Source of the DNA: DASVWZ01 sp963715675
GTDB lineage: Bacteria > Acidobacteriota > Terriglobia > Terriglobales > Acidobacteriaceae
NCBI GenBank assembly: GCA_963715675.1
Contig: OY970265.1
Coordinates: 682,001-746,000 of the forward strand
Reading direction: 5' to 3'
Length of the DNA stretch: 64,000 nt
Shown: positions 24,338 to 34,246 of the stretch, one piece after another
Numbering within the stretch: the stretch's first letter is position 1
How the letters are laid out: every line of letters begins with the position of its first letter
Notes under the pieces: generated by a model
Database searches by the model: none
Told to the model about the DNA's origin: nothing
Seen by the model: the letters and a program-made list of their open reading frames with translations, nothing else
Translations under genes and position numbers: made by a program

Positions 24338-26623
24338 GTGGGACATTTGAAAATTTCTTGGTGGTTTGCCGTAATCTTACTGGCTTGTACGTTTTGGGGA
24401 TTGGGTTGCGGATCCAGCACCCTCAGCGTCACTCTGTCCCCCTCCACCGCCCAGACTCTCAATCCGGGGCAGACCTTGACCGTCACGGCTGCGGTCGCCA
24501 ATGACAAAAACAATGCGGGGGTAACTTGGACCCTATCCGGGCCGGGGGCGCTCAGCGGCAACACCACAACCACCGTGATTTACACTGCCCCGGGCGAGAT
24601 TCCCACTTCTTCCACCGCAACTATCACAGCCACTTCGGTGACCAATGCCGGTGCAATCGCGACATTGTCCATTACCTTGAACGCTGTGTTCGCCATTACC
24701 ACCACTACGCTGCCGGCCGGCACTCTCAACGTCCCTTACGACGCCTTTGTCAATGCCAGCGGCTCCACCGGCACTTTCACTTGGAACATAATTTCGGGCA
24801 GCCTTCCCTCGGGCTTGACCTTGCAACCGAGCAGCACCAGTTCGGTAGTGATCTCCGGCACGCCGACGGCCCTGGGAACTTCCAAGTTTACGATTCAAGT
24901 CACCGATAGCGAGGACGCCACCGTAAGTCAGCCCTTGAGCATCACCATCAATCGGCCCCCAGCTTTGTCGATCACGACCGCGTCGCTCCAGACCGGCACG
25001 GTGGGCACGGCGTACGGCCAGACGTTACAGGCAACGGGTGGCACGCTGCCCTATACGTGGAGTCTTACCGCCGGGGCTTTGCCGGTAGGCCTCACTCTCA
25101 GCAATGATGGCGTAATCGCCGGAACTCCGGTCGCCAGCGGCACATCGTCATTTACCGTTCAGGTCAAGGATTCGTCAACGCCGGTGCAGGAGGTTGCAAC
25201 AGCCAATCTCGATATCACGGTGCAGCCCGGGTCTACCAACAACTTGAAATTGGCGGGCAACTATGCGTTTTCTGTCCGCGGCTTCGATTCAGGTCAGCCA
25301 TTCGTGGCAGCGGGCAGTTTGCTGGCCGACGGCAACGGGGGCATTTCCGACGGCATCCTCGACTTGAACGACCCTGCGGATCATGCTGATCCTCTGCAAC
25401 TCAGCCAGCAGTTCACCGGTACCTATTCCATCACCACCGCTGGCTTGGGAACTATGACGCTGAACTTGACCTCTGGGGCCAGCCGTACGTTTGCCCTAGC
25501 TCTCACCGCGAACGGGAATGCCAGCATCATTGAGTTCGATGACAGCAACGGCAACGGCACGCGCGATTCCGGTGTGCTCTTGAAACAGGACACTAGTGCA
25601 TTTAGCACCAACCAGATCACCGGCGGGTATGCATTCGGCTTTCTTGGGATTGATTCGCAGAGCAACCGGTATGGTGTGGCGGGAGAATTTCAAGCTGGCA
25701 GTGGAAACATTACCGGCGGTTCTCTTGATTCCGACGACAGCAGCTCCGGCCCGTTGACGAACGTAGCGATAACCGGCGGCACTTACTCGGTTGCCTCTAC
25801 CGGCCGAGGGACCTTAACCATCGACACGGGGTCAGGCTCTGCGGACTATAGCTTCTATGTGATCAATGCGTCGCAATTGCTGGTGATGGACATTGATCCC
25901 TTTGTTCCCGGCGGGAATCCTCTGGTGAGCGGTGCCATCCTTCAGCAGTCCACCCCCGGTTCTTTCAGCAACTCGTCGTTGGACGGCACGGGCGTCTTCG
26001 AAACCACCGCCCTGGGAGCGTCTTCGACATCCCAGGCGCAGGTTGGCCTTTTCACCACAGCGGGCAGCGGTTCCTCGAATCTCAGTTCAGACGTGAACAC
26101 TGGCGGCATGTTGACTTCCGGCACCGGCAATGGGACCTACAGCGTCGCCACCACAGGCCGCGTAACTCTGAGCAACTCCGGATTTCAGACCGTCGATCCA
26201 GTTATGTATCTGGTCAGCCCCAATCAGGCGTTCATTATCGGCACCGATTACCTTAACGGCACCGAAAAGACCGCTGTCACGTTCGGACTGATGGAAGCGC
26301 AATCGGGCGAACCGTTTTCCCAGGTTTCTTTATCCGGAACCTATGCCGGCGGCTCGCTGGCGCCTGTCGACCCCGCCGTCAGCAACGTGGTCAGCATCGC
26401 CGTGGTCGGATCGGGAATCATTGACTTCACCACGGATATCAGCAATAGCACCGGCCTGAGTCAGATCCAGGCTTCCCAGAACATCGCTTCCCTGGCAGCC
26501 AACGGCCGCGTGGTCCTGACCGAAAACGGAAGTACGGCCGCGATTCTCTACCTCGTCTCGCCTAGTCAGTTTTTCAGTTTGCCAACGGACACGAACGCCA
26601 GGGTCGACGTGTTCCAGCAGTAG
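24338..26623 (+). CDS. Large putative-Ig-domain lipoprotein
   Basis: A 761-residue protein. The GTG at 24338 follows GGGGAG. Residues 1-24 form a lipoprotein signal ending LGCGSS. Then come a bacterial Ig-like domain, and at least two putative-Ig (He_PIG-like) units with the signature LPxGLTLxxxG.I.GTPxxxGTSxFTVQVxD. The remaining ~430 residues are repeated beta units of the type NLAGNYAFSVRGFD...FVAAGSL.ADGNG and GTYSxxxxGRGTLTxxxx. It should be anchored on the cell surface and may be adhesive. It is followed after one base by the SBBP-repeat gene, so they form an operon. Confidence 0.85.
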   Translation: MGHLKISWWFAVILLACTFWGLGCGSSTLSVTLSPSTAQTLNPGQTLTVTAAVANDKNNAGVTWTLSGPGALSGNTTTTVIYTAPGEIPTSSTATITATSVTNAGAIATLSITLNAVFAITTTTLPAGTLNVPYDAFVNASGSTGTFTWNIISGSLPSGLTLQPSSTSSVVISGTPTALGTSKFTIQVTDSEDATVSQPLSITINRPPALSITTASLQTGTVGTAYGQTLQATGGTLPYTWSLTAGALPVGLTLSNDGVIAGTPVASGTSSFTVQVKDSSTPVQEVATANLDITVQPGSTNNLKLAGNYAFSVRGFDSGQPFVAAGSLLADGNGGISDGILDLNDPADHADPLQLSQQFTGTYSITTAGLGTMTLNLTSGASRTFALALTANGNASIIEFDDSNGNGTRDSGVLLKQDTSAFSTNQITGGYAFGFLGIDSQSNRYGVAGEFQAGSGNITGGSLDSDDSSSGPLTNVAITGGTYSVASTGRGTLTIDTGSGSADYSFYVINASQLLVMDIDPFVPGGNPLVSGAILQQSTPGSFSNSSLDGTGVFETTALGASSTSQAQVGLFTTAGSGSSNLSSDVNTGGMLTSGTGNGTYSVATTGRVTLSNSGFQTVDPVMYLVSPNQAFIIGTDYLNGTEKTAVTFGLMEAQSGEPFSQVSLSGTYAGGSLAPVDPAVSNVVSIAVVGSGIIDFTTDISNSTGLSQIQASQNIASLAANGRVVLTENGSTAAILYLVSPSQFFSLPTDTNARVDVFQQ

Positions 26624-26624
26624 C

Positions 26625-29600
26625 ATGATCAGGAACTCGGAGGAGCTAGTGAGATTGGATCGCTGTGAGATGCGGACCTCTGCCCGACCGGGGTGGTTCG
26701 CGGTTGCGCTTGCGCTGTTGATGGTGGCTGGAGTCTTGGTTTTGGCCGCCGGTTCGGGATGGGTGCAGATTACCGGCTCCCGCCGCTCTGCCCGTTCCTC
26801 TGCCGCTTCGACTCAAGTTGGCGCTCGGGTGCCGCAGCCGCTTCCCGGAGCCTACCAGCAATTTCCTTTGATGTTCGAACCGAACCAGGGACAGAGCGAC
26901 TCCGTGGTGAAATTCTTGGCGCGCGGAAGTGGCTACGGCTTGTTTCTCACCTCCAACGAAGCGGTGCTCGAGCTGCAATCGGCGGCACGCAGCGCTCAGC
27001 ATCCCGTCCCCCAAATCTCGGTGGTGCGCATGGGGTTGGCAGGTGCGGACCCGGCCGCTTCGGTTACCGGAACCGGCAGGTTGCCGGGGAAAAGCAATTA
27101 CATCATCGGCAACAATCCTGCTCAGTGGCATCGCGATGTCCCACAGTTCGCTGGCGTGCGCTATCACAATGTCTATCCGGGGATCGACCTTGTGTATCAC
27201 GGCAATCAAGGCCAGCTGGAATATGACTTCGAAGTGGCGCCGGGAAGCGATGCCAGCCATGTGGCATTGAGGTTTGAAGGTGCGGAGAATCTCAGGATTG
27301 GTCCAGACGGTGATCTGGTGCTGGTGCTCCATTCTGCCGAAGTCAGGCTGAAGTCGCCCCATGTGTATCAGAAATTCGGGGACGAAGAGCGGACCGTCGC
27401 GGGCGCATTCGACTTGCGCGGCAGGGACGAAGCTGGATTCAGGCTGGGACCGTACGACCATAGCCGGACCCTGGTCATCGATCCCGTCTTGGTGTATTCC
27501 ACTTACCTGGGCGGCAGCGGAGCGGAGAGCTGCTCATTCATTACCGGCCTTGCCTTTACCCCCGGCTGTCCGGCCATCACCGTGGATTCTGCATCCAACG
27601 CCTATATTGCGGGTTCGACGATGTCAAGCGATTTCCCCATTCCACCCGGCGTGAAGCCGTATCAGGGAACCTTGGCCGGCAATGCGAACCTGTTTATTGC
27701 CAAATTCGGCCCCACGGGTGCTTTGCAGTTCGACACTTATTTGGGCGGCAATGGAACCGATTACAGCGCCGAAGTCGCCGTGGATGCGGGCTTTAATATC
27801 ATCGTTGCCGGGACGACCAGTTCCACAGATTTCCCCACACACGGAACCAACGCCGCTTTCCAGTCCACTCCGCTTTCCAGCGGCCAGCATGTTTTTGTCA
27901 GCAAACTCGATTCCACCGGACGCACCTTGCTCTATTCCACATATCTTTCGGGGACTGGCGCCGATATCGCGTCTGGTGCAGCCCTGGATCTGAGCGGCAA
28001 CGCATACGTCACCGGAACCACAACTTCCAAGGAAGTGGAAACTGGCTTTCCTTCGACTTTGGGCTCCTTTCAGCCCGCGCCCGCCTCCGGGTCGGCCGTT
28101 CAGTTCTTCATGACCAAGGTCGACCCCAACCTCGGAGGATCGGCCAGCGTTGCCTATTCCACTTACTTTGGCGGCGGAAATCCCTCGACCGGCCAGGCGG
28201 TAGGCGGCGGCATCGCCGTGGACATCAACAGCGACGTATACATCACCGGCGGAACCAATTTCCTGCACGTCGGCGGCGCCAATGATTTTCCCATCCTGAA
28301 TGCCTATCAAGGCTGCCTCGATTCTCCGCCCACCACTACCTCGAACTGTCCCAGCAGTGTCACTGCCCTCGATGTCTTCGTGGCCAAGCTGAATCCCGCC
28401 GCGCTTCCGGGCTCGCAATTGATTTATTCCAGCTATCTTGGGGGATCGGCCGACGAGGCTGGGTACGGGATTGCTGTGGATTCTAATTTTGATGCTTACG
28501 TCACCGGATCGACCTCCTCCTCCGATTTCAGCCAAGGTTCCACCACCGGCCCCTTGCAGCCTCTCAATGGCGGAGGGATCGACGCCTTTCTGGCCAAGGT
28601 CGGCGTGCCCTGTACCGGCACAAGTTGCACCACCACTACCTTGCCTCTCAACTATTTCACTTATCTGGGTGGCTCGGGAACCGATATCGGTACGGCGATC
28701 GCGGTGGATACCAACCAGGGTGCCCGCGTGATCGGCTTCACGGATTCTGTCAACTTCCCCACCCTCAACAACCCCTTGCAGTCGGCCTTTGGCGGGGGGA
28801 CGAGCGACGCATTTGTGGCTCGCATCGATACTACCGCTACCAGTCCGACTGCGCCGGGACATTATTCGACGTATTTCGGCGGAAACGGCACTGACATCGG
28901 CACCAGCATCGCCGTCGACCCTGCCGGCGCCAGCTACGCTAGCGGAGAAACATCGTCCTCAAATTTCGCTGTCCTCAATCCCTTTCAGGGCACGCTTGAC
29001 GGTCCGAGCGATGCCTTCCTCAGCAAGCTGGGACCGCTCCTGAATCTGACCATGGTGGCCGTTCCCACGCCGAGCACCGTGGGAGTGGGGAATCAGGTCA
29101 GCTTCGTGTACACCGTCACCAACAGCGGTGATTTCGCCGGCGGCATCATCTTCACCGACAATCTGCCCACCTCGGGGCAGGCGACTTTCAATTCGGCAAC
29201 CATGAGTCCAGGAAACTGTGGCTCGGCCAGCGGCGCCACCGTGGTGTGCAACATCGGAACTCTGAACGCCGGCGCAACCGCAACCGGCACCGTGATTCTG
29301 ACCCCCACTGCTCCGCTGACTCCCAATAACAGTTCTGCCATCCTGGGGAACAGCGCTTCCGTGAGCGTGTTGGGAGCCCAGATCGCGAACGCCAACGCCA
29401 GTGTGACGGTGAACGACTTTGCTCTCGGCGTTGCGCCTGCGTCGGTAACTGTTCCCGCCGGCGTGCCTGCCGCCTACACGGCGACTCTCAGTCCAACCGG
29501 GTACTTCCCCGATAGTGTCTCGCTCTCCTGCACCTCGGGCCTGCCCACCGGGGCGACTTGCACCGAGACCACCAACCCGATTCCGAATCTCAGCAACGGT

Positions 29601-29933
29601 CCTGCCAGCACCACTCTGGTGATCAACACCACGACGCGGGTCACCACCACAACCAGACTGTGGCGGGGCGCCGGACCGTTCTATGCAACCCTTCTGCCGG
29701 TTGCCGGGCTGGCCTTGCTGGGCGTCCGCGCCGGCGGAAAGAAAAATCGCCGGATCTTGCTCGGACTGATGCTGGGTGTTGTTTTCGCGTGCTTTGCATT
29801 CTTGCCAGCTTGTAGTTCGAGCTCCTCCACCACCACCACGACCGGGACCCCGGCAGGAACCTACACCGTGACCGTGAGCGCTACCTCTGGTTCGGCAACC
29901 CGCACTCAGACCGTGACCCTGGTGGTGCAGTAA
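26625..29933 (+). CDS. Giant SBBP-repeat surface protein with DUF11 and C-terminal membrane/lipobox tail
   Basis: A 1102-residue protein (ATG at 26625; internal starts to 26667 are possible). A hydrophobic anchor at ~25-45 is followed by an N-terminal beta domain (FEPNQGQSDSVVKFLARG), then about seven SBBP repeats (YSTYLGGSG..D...IAVDxxxNAYVTGxTxSxDFP), a DUF11-like domain near 800-900 (VSFVYTVTNSGDFAGGI), and an Ig-like domain. Near the end a membrane helix (LLPVAGLALLGVRAGG) is followed by a second hydrophobic stretch ending LPACSSSSS and a Thr-rich beta strand tail. Likely a surface protein; ligand unknown. Confidence 0.86.
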   Translation: MIRNSEELVRLDRCEMRTSARPGWFAVALALLMVAGVLVLAAGSGWVQITGSRRSARSSAASTQVGARVPQPLPGAYQQFPLMFEPNQGQSDSVVKFLARGSGYGLFLTSNEAVLELQSAARSAQHPVPQISVVRMGLAGADPAASVTGTGRLPGKSNYIIGNNPAQWHRDVPQFAGVRYHNVYPGIDLVYHGNQGQLEYDFEVAPGSDASHVALRFEGAENLRIGPDGDLVLVLHSAEVRLKSPHVYQKFGDEERTVAGAFDLRGRDEAGFRLGPYDHSRTLVIDPVLVYSTYLGGSGAESCSFITGLAFTPGCPAITVDSASNAYIAGSTMSSDFPIPPGVKPYQGTLAGNANLFIAKFGPTGALQFDTYLGGNGTDYSAEVAVDAGFNIIVAGTTSSTDFPTHGTNAAFQSTPLSSGQHVFVSKLDSTGRTLLYSTYLSGTGADIASGAALDLSGNAYVTGTTTSKEVETGFPSTLGSFQPAPASGSAVQFFMTKVDPNLGGSASVAYSTYFGGGNPSTGQAVGGGIAVDINSDVYITGGTNFLHVGGANDFPILNAYQGCLDSPPTTTSNCPSSVTALDVFVAKLNPAALPGSQLIYSSYLGGSADEAGYGIAVDSNFDAYVTGSTSSSDFSQGSTTGPLQPLNGGGIDAFLAKVGVPCTGTSCTTTTLPLNYFTYLGGSGTDIGTAIAVDTNQGARVIGFTDSVNFPTLNNPLQSAFGGGTSDAFVARIDTTATSPTAPGHYSTYFGGNGTDIGTSIAVDPAGASYASGETSSSNFAVLNPFQGTLDGPSDAFLSKLGPLLNLTMVAVPTPSTVGVGNQVSFVYTVTNSGDFAGGIIFTDNLPTSGQATFNSATMSPGNCGSASGATVVCNIGTLNAGATATGTVILTPTAPLTPNNSSAILGNSASVSVLGAQIANANASVTVNDFALGVAPASVTVPAGVPAAYTATLSPTGYFPDSVSLSCTSGLPTGATCTETTNPIPNLSNGPASTTLVINTTTRVTTTTRLWRGAGPFYATLLPVAGLALLGVRAGGKKNRRILLGLMLGVVFACFAFLPACSSSSSTTTTTGTPAGTYTVTVSATSGSATRTQTVTLVVQ

Positions 29934-30101
29934 GCCCTTGAGCCTGGTTTGAAAGGCGATGAGTTAGTTGGGGAGCTTCTGATTAAGTCGTCGATGTAGG
30001 TGTGGGCGTCCTCGCCCGTGCGTGGTTCAATGGGAAACTCACCGTTAACCAGAGCTCCTTAGGCATTCGTCGTTGGGGCGCTGGTCGCATCCTCGAACCG
30101 C

Positions 30102-30812
30102 TTACTTCGTTACCTTGCCGGTCAGCGCAATCGAGAACTCATTGAAAGCGCCCTGGCTGTTGCAAGTGACGTAGTTGTAGCCGTCCCCGAATCCGGTGCC
30201 GTTGAAGTAGCAATGGTTGAGATCGTTCTTCCACCCATAGTGGTACTTTGGCTTCCGGTCTTCGACGTTAGTCACGTAGGCGGGCGCGTCGTCAGAAGTC
30301 GGCAGCAAGTTGACGTAGTACACCCTCCCCTTCTTCAGCTTGCAAGAAGGTGAGAGCTTCTTGATGGTGAAGCTGTATTGGTTCGGTCCTGAGTCGCTCT
30401 GTTCGTATACCCTCATCGTGGCAGTGCCACTGGTGCTGCAAATCGTCTTGCCAGCCTGCCCTGGCTTGATGCCGACCTGGACGGCAAATGGAGTCGGGTT
30501 CGTGAGTGTGCCAGCGCCAGAGAATTCGTTAAACGTAGCCCCGGTCACGGTTGCATCGTGCGTCGGCTTCACTCCTACCCATACCTGACCTATCAGAATG
30601 CCCGCGTAGTTGGAATTGAGCAGGCCGTTGGCGTTGGGGTCGGCGGAGTTGAAGTCCCCAGCGTAGTACAGGCAGGTTTTAGGAGGGCAGAATGGCAGAC
30701 TGCCCGAGCCGGTCGTCACCGCACGCTCCGCAGAAACGGCCGGGTTATCCTGCGCGTCCGCGCACAAACCGAGCGTCGCGATCAGCATAAGCGTGAAGAG
30801 TGTCCTTGCCAT
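30102..30812 (-). CDS. Secreted protein of unknown function
   Basis: A 236-residue protein starting at ATG 30812 with GGAGGG 6 bases upstream. Residues 1-20 are a signal peptide (RTLFTLMLIATLGLCADA). The mature part is Tyr/Asn/Gly-rich and beta-like, with two Cys (PFCPPKTCLYY) near its start and further Cys pairs near the end, consistent with disulfides. No known domain was recognised. It stands alone. Confidence 0.75.
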   Translation of the reverse strand: MARTLFTLMLIATLGLCADAQDNPAVSAERAVTTGSGSLPFCPPKTCLYYAGDFNSADPNANGLLNSNYAGILIGQVWVGVKPTHDATVTGATFNEFSGAGTLTNPTPFAVQVGIKPGQAGKTICSTSGTATMRVYEQSDSGPNQYSFTIKKLSPSCKLKKGRVYYVNLLPTSDDAPAYVTNVEDRKPKYHYGWKNDLNHCYFNGTGFGDGYNYVTCNSQGAFNEFSIALTGKVTK

Positions 30813-30959
30813 AACGTTCCCTCCTTGCCCGTTCGTGTTTCGACACAAACTACAGCGCAAGTGTGAAGGTGAATGTGTTGGTTGTCAATGGCTATCAGCG
30901 TGCGGTTTGCAACGCGCCGGCGGCGCCGGCAACGGCGTGGTCTTCGAACTCACCCCTAG

Positions 30960-32372
30960 CTACGCCCCGGCGGAGAGCCGGTGGTGGCTGTTGGCTTCGG
31001 CAAGCCCGTATTGCCGGATCTTGTAGAGCAGGGCCTTGTAGCTGATTTTCAACAGTGCCGCAGCCTGCTTGCGGTTCCAGTTGGTGGCATCCAGAGCTTT
31101 GGCGATGGCTTCCGCTTCGGCTTCGTCTTTGGCGGTGCGCGCCAGAGACTTCAACCCTCCTCCGGCCGCGGCGCTGCCCTCCTCGGATTCGGAACCGATG
31201 TGGGCGCCAGCCCCGTCACTTTTTGGGTGCAGTTCGCTGATCGCCGCTTTCTCATCCGCCAGCACCAGGTAGCGTTTGATAAAGTTGCTCAGCTCCCGCA
31301 GGTTCCCCGGCCAGGTGTACTCCAGGCATGCCTGCACCAGTTCCGGCGATAGCGGCAGCGGCGGACGCGCGTACCGTTCCGCCATGCGCGACATGAAGTG
31401 TTTCAGCAGGATGGGAATTTCTTCCTTGCGTTCGCGCAACGGCGGCACGTTCAGAGTGAAGGCGTTCAACCGGTAGTAAAGGTCCTCGCGCAGCCGCTTG
31501 CACGCCAGCGCTTCCGGGATGTTGATGTTGGTCGCCGCCAGGATACGCACGTCCACCTTGACCATGGAACGGCTGCCCAGGCGCGAGAACTGCTGGTCCT
31601 GCAAAACATGCAGCAGCTTGGCCTGCAGTCCGTAGGGCATCTCGCCGATTTCGTCGAGCAGGATGGTGCCTTTGTTGCATAACTCGAATTTGCCGGGCTT
31701 GCTGTGGGTCGCGCCGGTGAAGGCGCCCGGCTCGTAGCCGAACAGTTCGCTTTCCAGCAGATCCCCGGGCACGGCGGCGCAGTTCACCTTCAGGAACGTG
31801 CGGTGGGCGCGTGGCGAAAGCTTGTGGATCAACCGCGCCATCACTTCCTTGCCGGTGCCGCTTTCCCCCAGCATGAGCACCGGAATGTCCACATTCGCCA
31901 CCAGTGCGGCTTGCGACCGCAGCTTGCGCATCGCCGGGCTGGCGGCAACAAAAAAAGTGTCGTCATTCAGTTCTTCGACTTCTCCGGGATAATTCTGCGG
32001 ATTGGTGCCCAGGCACTGATCAATCACCGCGTCCAGTTCGGCTTTCTGAAACGGTTTGGTGATGTAATCGTGCGCCCCCAGACGGATGGATTGAACCACC
32101 TTGCGCGTGTCCGTCACACAGGACAGCATGACCACCTTGGCCGTGGAATGAATCTGGCGGATCTGCTCGAGAGTCTGCAACCCGTCGATGCCGGGCATGA
32201 CCAGATCAAGCAGGATGAGGTCCGGCCGCAATCCCTTCTGCACCCGCTGCACCGCTTCTTCCCCCGTGCTGGCAGTCTCGACCTTGTAATCATCCACTTC
32301 GAGCAGGGTACGGATGTACCGCAACATTCCCGGTTCGTCATCGACCAGCAGGATGTTGGCCTTTTGTGTCAT
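30960..32372 (-). CDS. NtrC-family sigma-54 response regulator
   Basis: A 470-residue three-domain regulator. The receiver has phosphoacceptor Asp56. The AAA+ domain has Walker A GESGTGKE (169-176) and the sigma-54 contact loop GAFTGA (216-221). The C-terminal Fis-type HTH contains NWNRKQAAALLKISYKALLYK. Its start overlaps the stop of the histidine kinase gene (ATGA), so they form a two-component pair. It should activate sigma-54 promoters when phosphorylated; the regulon is unknown. Confidence 0.94.
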   Translation of the reverse strand: MTQKANILLVDDEPGMLRYIRTLLEVDDYKVETASTGEEAVQRVQKGLRPDLILLDLVMPGIDGLQTLEQIRQIHSTAKVVMLSCVTDTRKVVQSIRLGAHDYITKPFQKAELDAVIDQCLGTNPQNYPGEVEELNDDTFFVAASPAMRKLRSQAALVANVDIPVLMLGESGTGKEVMARLIHKLSPRAHRTFLKVNCAAVPGDLLESELFGYEPGAFTGATHSKPGKFELCNKGTILLDEIGEMPYGLQAKLLHVLQDQQFSRLGSRSMVKVDVRILAATNINIPEALACKRLREDLYYRLNAFTLNVPPLRERKEEIPILLKHFMSRMAERYARPPLPLSPELVQACLEYTWPGNLRELSNFIKRYLVLADEKAAISELHPKSDGAGAHIGSESEEGSAAAGGGLKSLARTAKDEAEAEAIAKALDATNWNRKQAAALLKISYKALLYKIRQYGLAEANSHHRLSAGA

Positions 32373-33313
32373 TTCGTTTTTCCTTTGTGGACCACGGCAG
32401 ACGGAGGTGTGAACGGGATGATGAAAGAGAACTTGCTGCCCGCTCCGGGCACGCTCTCCACCCAGATCTTGCCGCCCATGCCCGCCACCAGACGGCGGGC
32501 GATGGCCAGACCTAACCCCATGCCGGACTGTTGTTCGCTCTGCGGCAGCCGAAAGAAATCGTCGAATACTTCAATATGGTACTCCGGCGGAATCCCCGGG
32601 CCGGTGTCGGAAACGCTGACCTTTGCGGAATTGGGATGAATGCTGCTCTGACGGCGGCGTTCATCGGAAACCCCGGAAGCGCTCGCCGCGCGACGCTCCC
32701 ACATGTGCGGTTCGGCGTGCAGCCACACGGTTCCACCGGCCGGCGTGAATTTCGAGGCGTTCTCCAATAGGTTGGAAACCACGCGCTGGACCTTCGCCGA
32801 GTCAAAAGGAAACTCGTTCAACTTGTCGTTGGCCAAAAAATAGAGTGCCAGCCCTTTGTCCTGGAAACCATTCGACCAAAGCCGGCAAACCTCCGAGATG
32901 CAGGCATTGAGGTCTGCCTTCTCGAAGCGCATCTTCATCTCGCCGGTTTCCAGGACGCTGAAGCTCAGAAAATCCTGGATGAAGTGTTGCAGGCGCTGTC
33001 CGCTGGTCCGCATGTCCCCCAGCACCGCGCGCTGGCGTTCGTTCAATGGGCCAAGCTTCTCGCTCTGCAGGACTTCGACATACCCGTTGAGAATTGCCAG
33101 AGGAGTCTTCAGGTCGTGCGCCGCAGAAGCCAGAGCATTGGTGGTCCGCTGATAACGCTCCTGCAACTGGTTGAATTCCTGCAGAAGCTGTCGGCTGCAC
33201 TCGGGATCGGGACACGAGGGGACGCACTCCGCCTGACCCGGAGCCGGGCCTGAGCCCGCGGCCTCAGACTTATGCGGCTGGTGAACACACGTCTTTTCCG
33301 GCACTACTGCCAT
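32369..33313 (-). CDS. Soluble sensor histidine kinase
   Basis: A 314-residue kinase with no membrane helix. The phosphoacceptor His66 is in ASAAHDLKTPLAI, and the ATPase domain has N (NLLENASKF), G1 (VSDTGPGIP) and G2 (GMGLGLAIA) boxes. The first ~45 residues hold a short Cys/Pro motif (CVPSCPDPEC) that could bind metal or sense redox state, but no PAS or GAF domain. The ATG at 33313 is chosen over a TTG at 33382. It is coupled to the sigma-54 response regulator. Confidence 0.9.
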   Translation of the reverse strand: MAVVPEKTCVHQPHKSEAAGSGPAPGQAECVPSCPDPECSRQLLQEFNQLQERYQRTTNALASAAHDLKTPLAILNGYVEVLQSEKLGPLNERQRAVLGDMRTSGQRLQHFIQDFLSFSVLETGEMKMRFEKADLNACISEVCRLWSNGFQDKGLALYFLANDKLNEFPFDSAKVQRVVSNLLENASKFTPAGGTVWLHAEPHMWERRAASASGVSDERRRQSSIHPNSAKVSVSDTGPGIPPEYHIEVFDDFFRLPQSEQQSGMGLGLAIARRLVAGMGGKIWVESVPGAGSKFSFIIPFTPPSAVVHKGKTK

Positions 33314-33658
33314 CGTCAAAAACTCGGTGGTTTGGACGACGAGGGAGGGGTGAAGCTCAAAATTTCGGCTGAACGATCTCAAACGATGCTATGACATGGG
33401 ATCATCCCTGTCAACGGAAAACGCACGAGATTTGTCACTCATAGGAATAACTCTGCATGCTCAGAGGCTTAGCCGCCCTTCGTCCCCTGCCTTGTAATAG
33501 CGAACGAACAGCGAATCCACGGGTATTTTGCCGAACTGCTTACAGAAGTAGAATCAGCGGACGGCGGAATCAGCCCCTGCCTGACAGTCGGGAAGGCTGT
33601 CCTGTTTGGCCCCGAAGGTGCTGTAAGAACGTGGTTAAGCCCACCCCGAGGGAGCTGC

Positions 33659-34021
33659 GTGTCGACACGAAAAACGGAAAAGGAACGCCGGAAATGGCCC
33701 CGCCTACCCCTTGCGATTCCGGTTTTTGTGCGTAGTCGAGACGAAGCAGGCAAGGAATTACTGGAGTTTGCCACGGCCTTGAACGTCTCGGCGGGGGGCG
33801 CTTTGGTCGCCTTACGCCGTTCTTTGCCGCTTTCGTCGCAGGTTCTACTGGAAATTCCCTGTGCGCCCCTGGTTTCTACCTCGCCCTTGCCGAAGGCTTC
33901 TCGTATCCTGCGCGCCCGCGCCCTCAGAATCACCCATGCCGACAGCTATAACCTGATCGGAATGAAGTTCTCCCGTCCCTTGCTCACCCCAGACTCGGAG
34001 TTGCCACCCGAGAAAAGGTAA
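33659..34021 (+). CDS. PilZ-domain protein
   Basis: A 120-residue protein with an RRKWPRLPLAIPV stretch (RxxxR-type c-di-GMP loop) and LNVSAGGALVAL (the NxSxxG element). The GTG at 33659 has GGGAG 4 bases upstream. It lies upstream of the receiver-less sigma-54 activator, with about 225 bases between, so it may be its own unit. Confidence 0.82.
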   Translation: MSTRKTEKERRKWPRLPLAIPVFVRSRDEAGKELLEFATALNVSAGGALVALRRSLPLSSQVLLEIPCAPLVSTSPLPKASRILRARALRITHADSYNLIGMKFSRPLLTPDSELPPEKR

Positions 34022-34194
34022 ATTTCTTCACCTGTGTGAAAAGTTTTGCTCATCGAAAAGCCTCCCGAAGGGCCCAATGTCTAGGGTCCTTCGCTCCTGT
34101 TTAGCATTCCAGGCACCTAGTGACATTTCGCTAAGTATATGATTGTAAAAGGTTAATGTCGAGGTAATCATGGTAACAATCCGGCCGCAACATT

Positions 34195-34210
34195 TGGCTC
34201 TCGGGATGCA
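34195..34210 (+). promoter_or_regulatory. Sigma-54 promoter candidate upstream of a sigma-54 activator
   Basis: TGGCTCT-N4-ATGCA keeps the invariant GG (-24) and GC (-12) at exact spacing and matches 9 of 12 consensus positions. Transcription would start near 34221, about 26 bases before the ATG of the activator at 34247. This suggests control by sigma-54 and possibly by itself. Confidence 0.55.
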
Positions 34211-34246
34211 CATAGTAGGCTGAAGTCAGGAGCCGCAACCGACCAG

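Noticed and set aside
27624..28862. 412-codon minus-strand ORF
   Set aside because: Antisense shadow of the repetitive SBBP gene; its apparent regularity mirrors the repeats.
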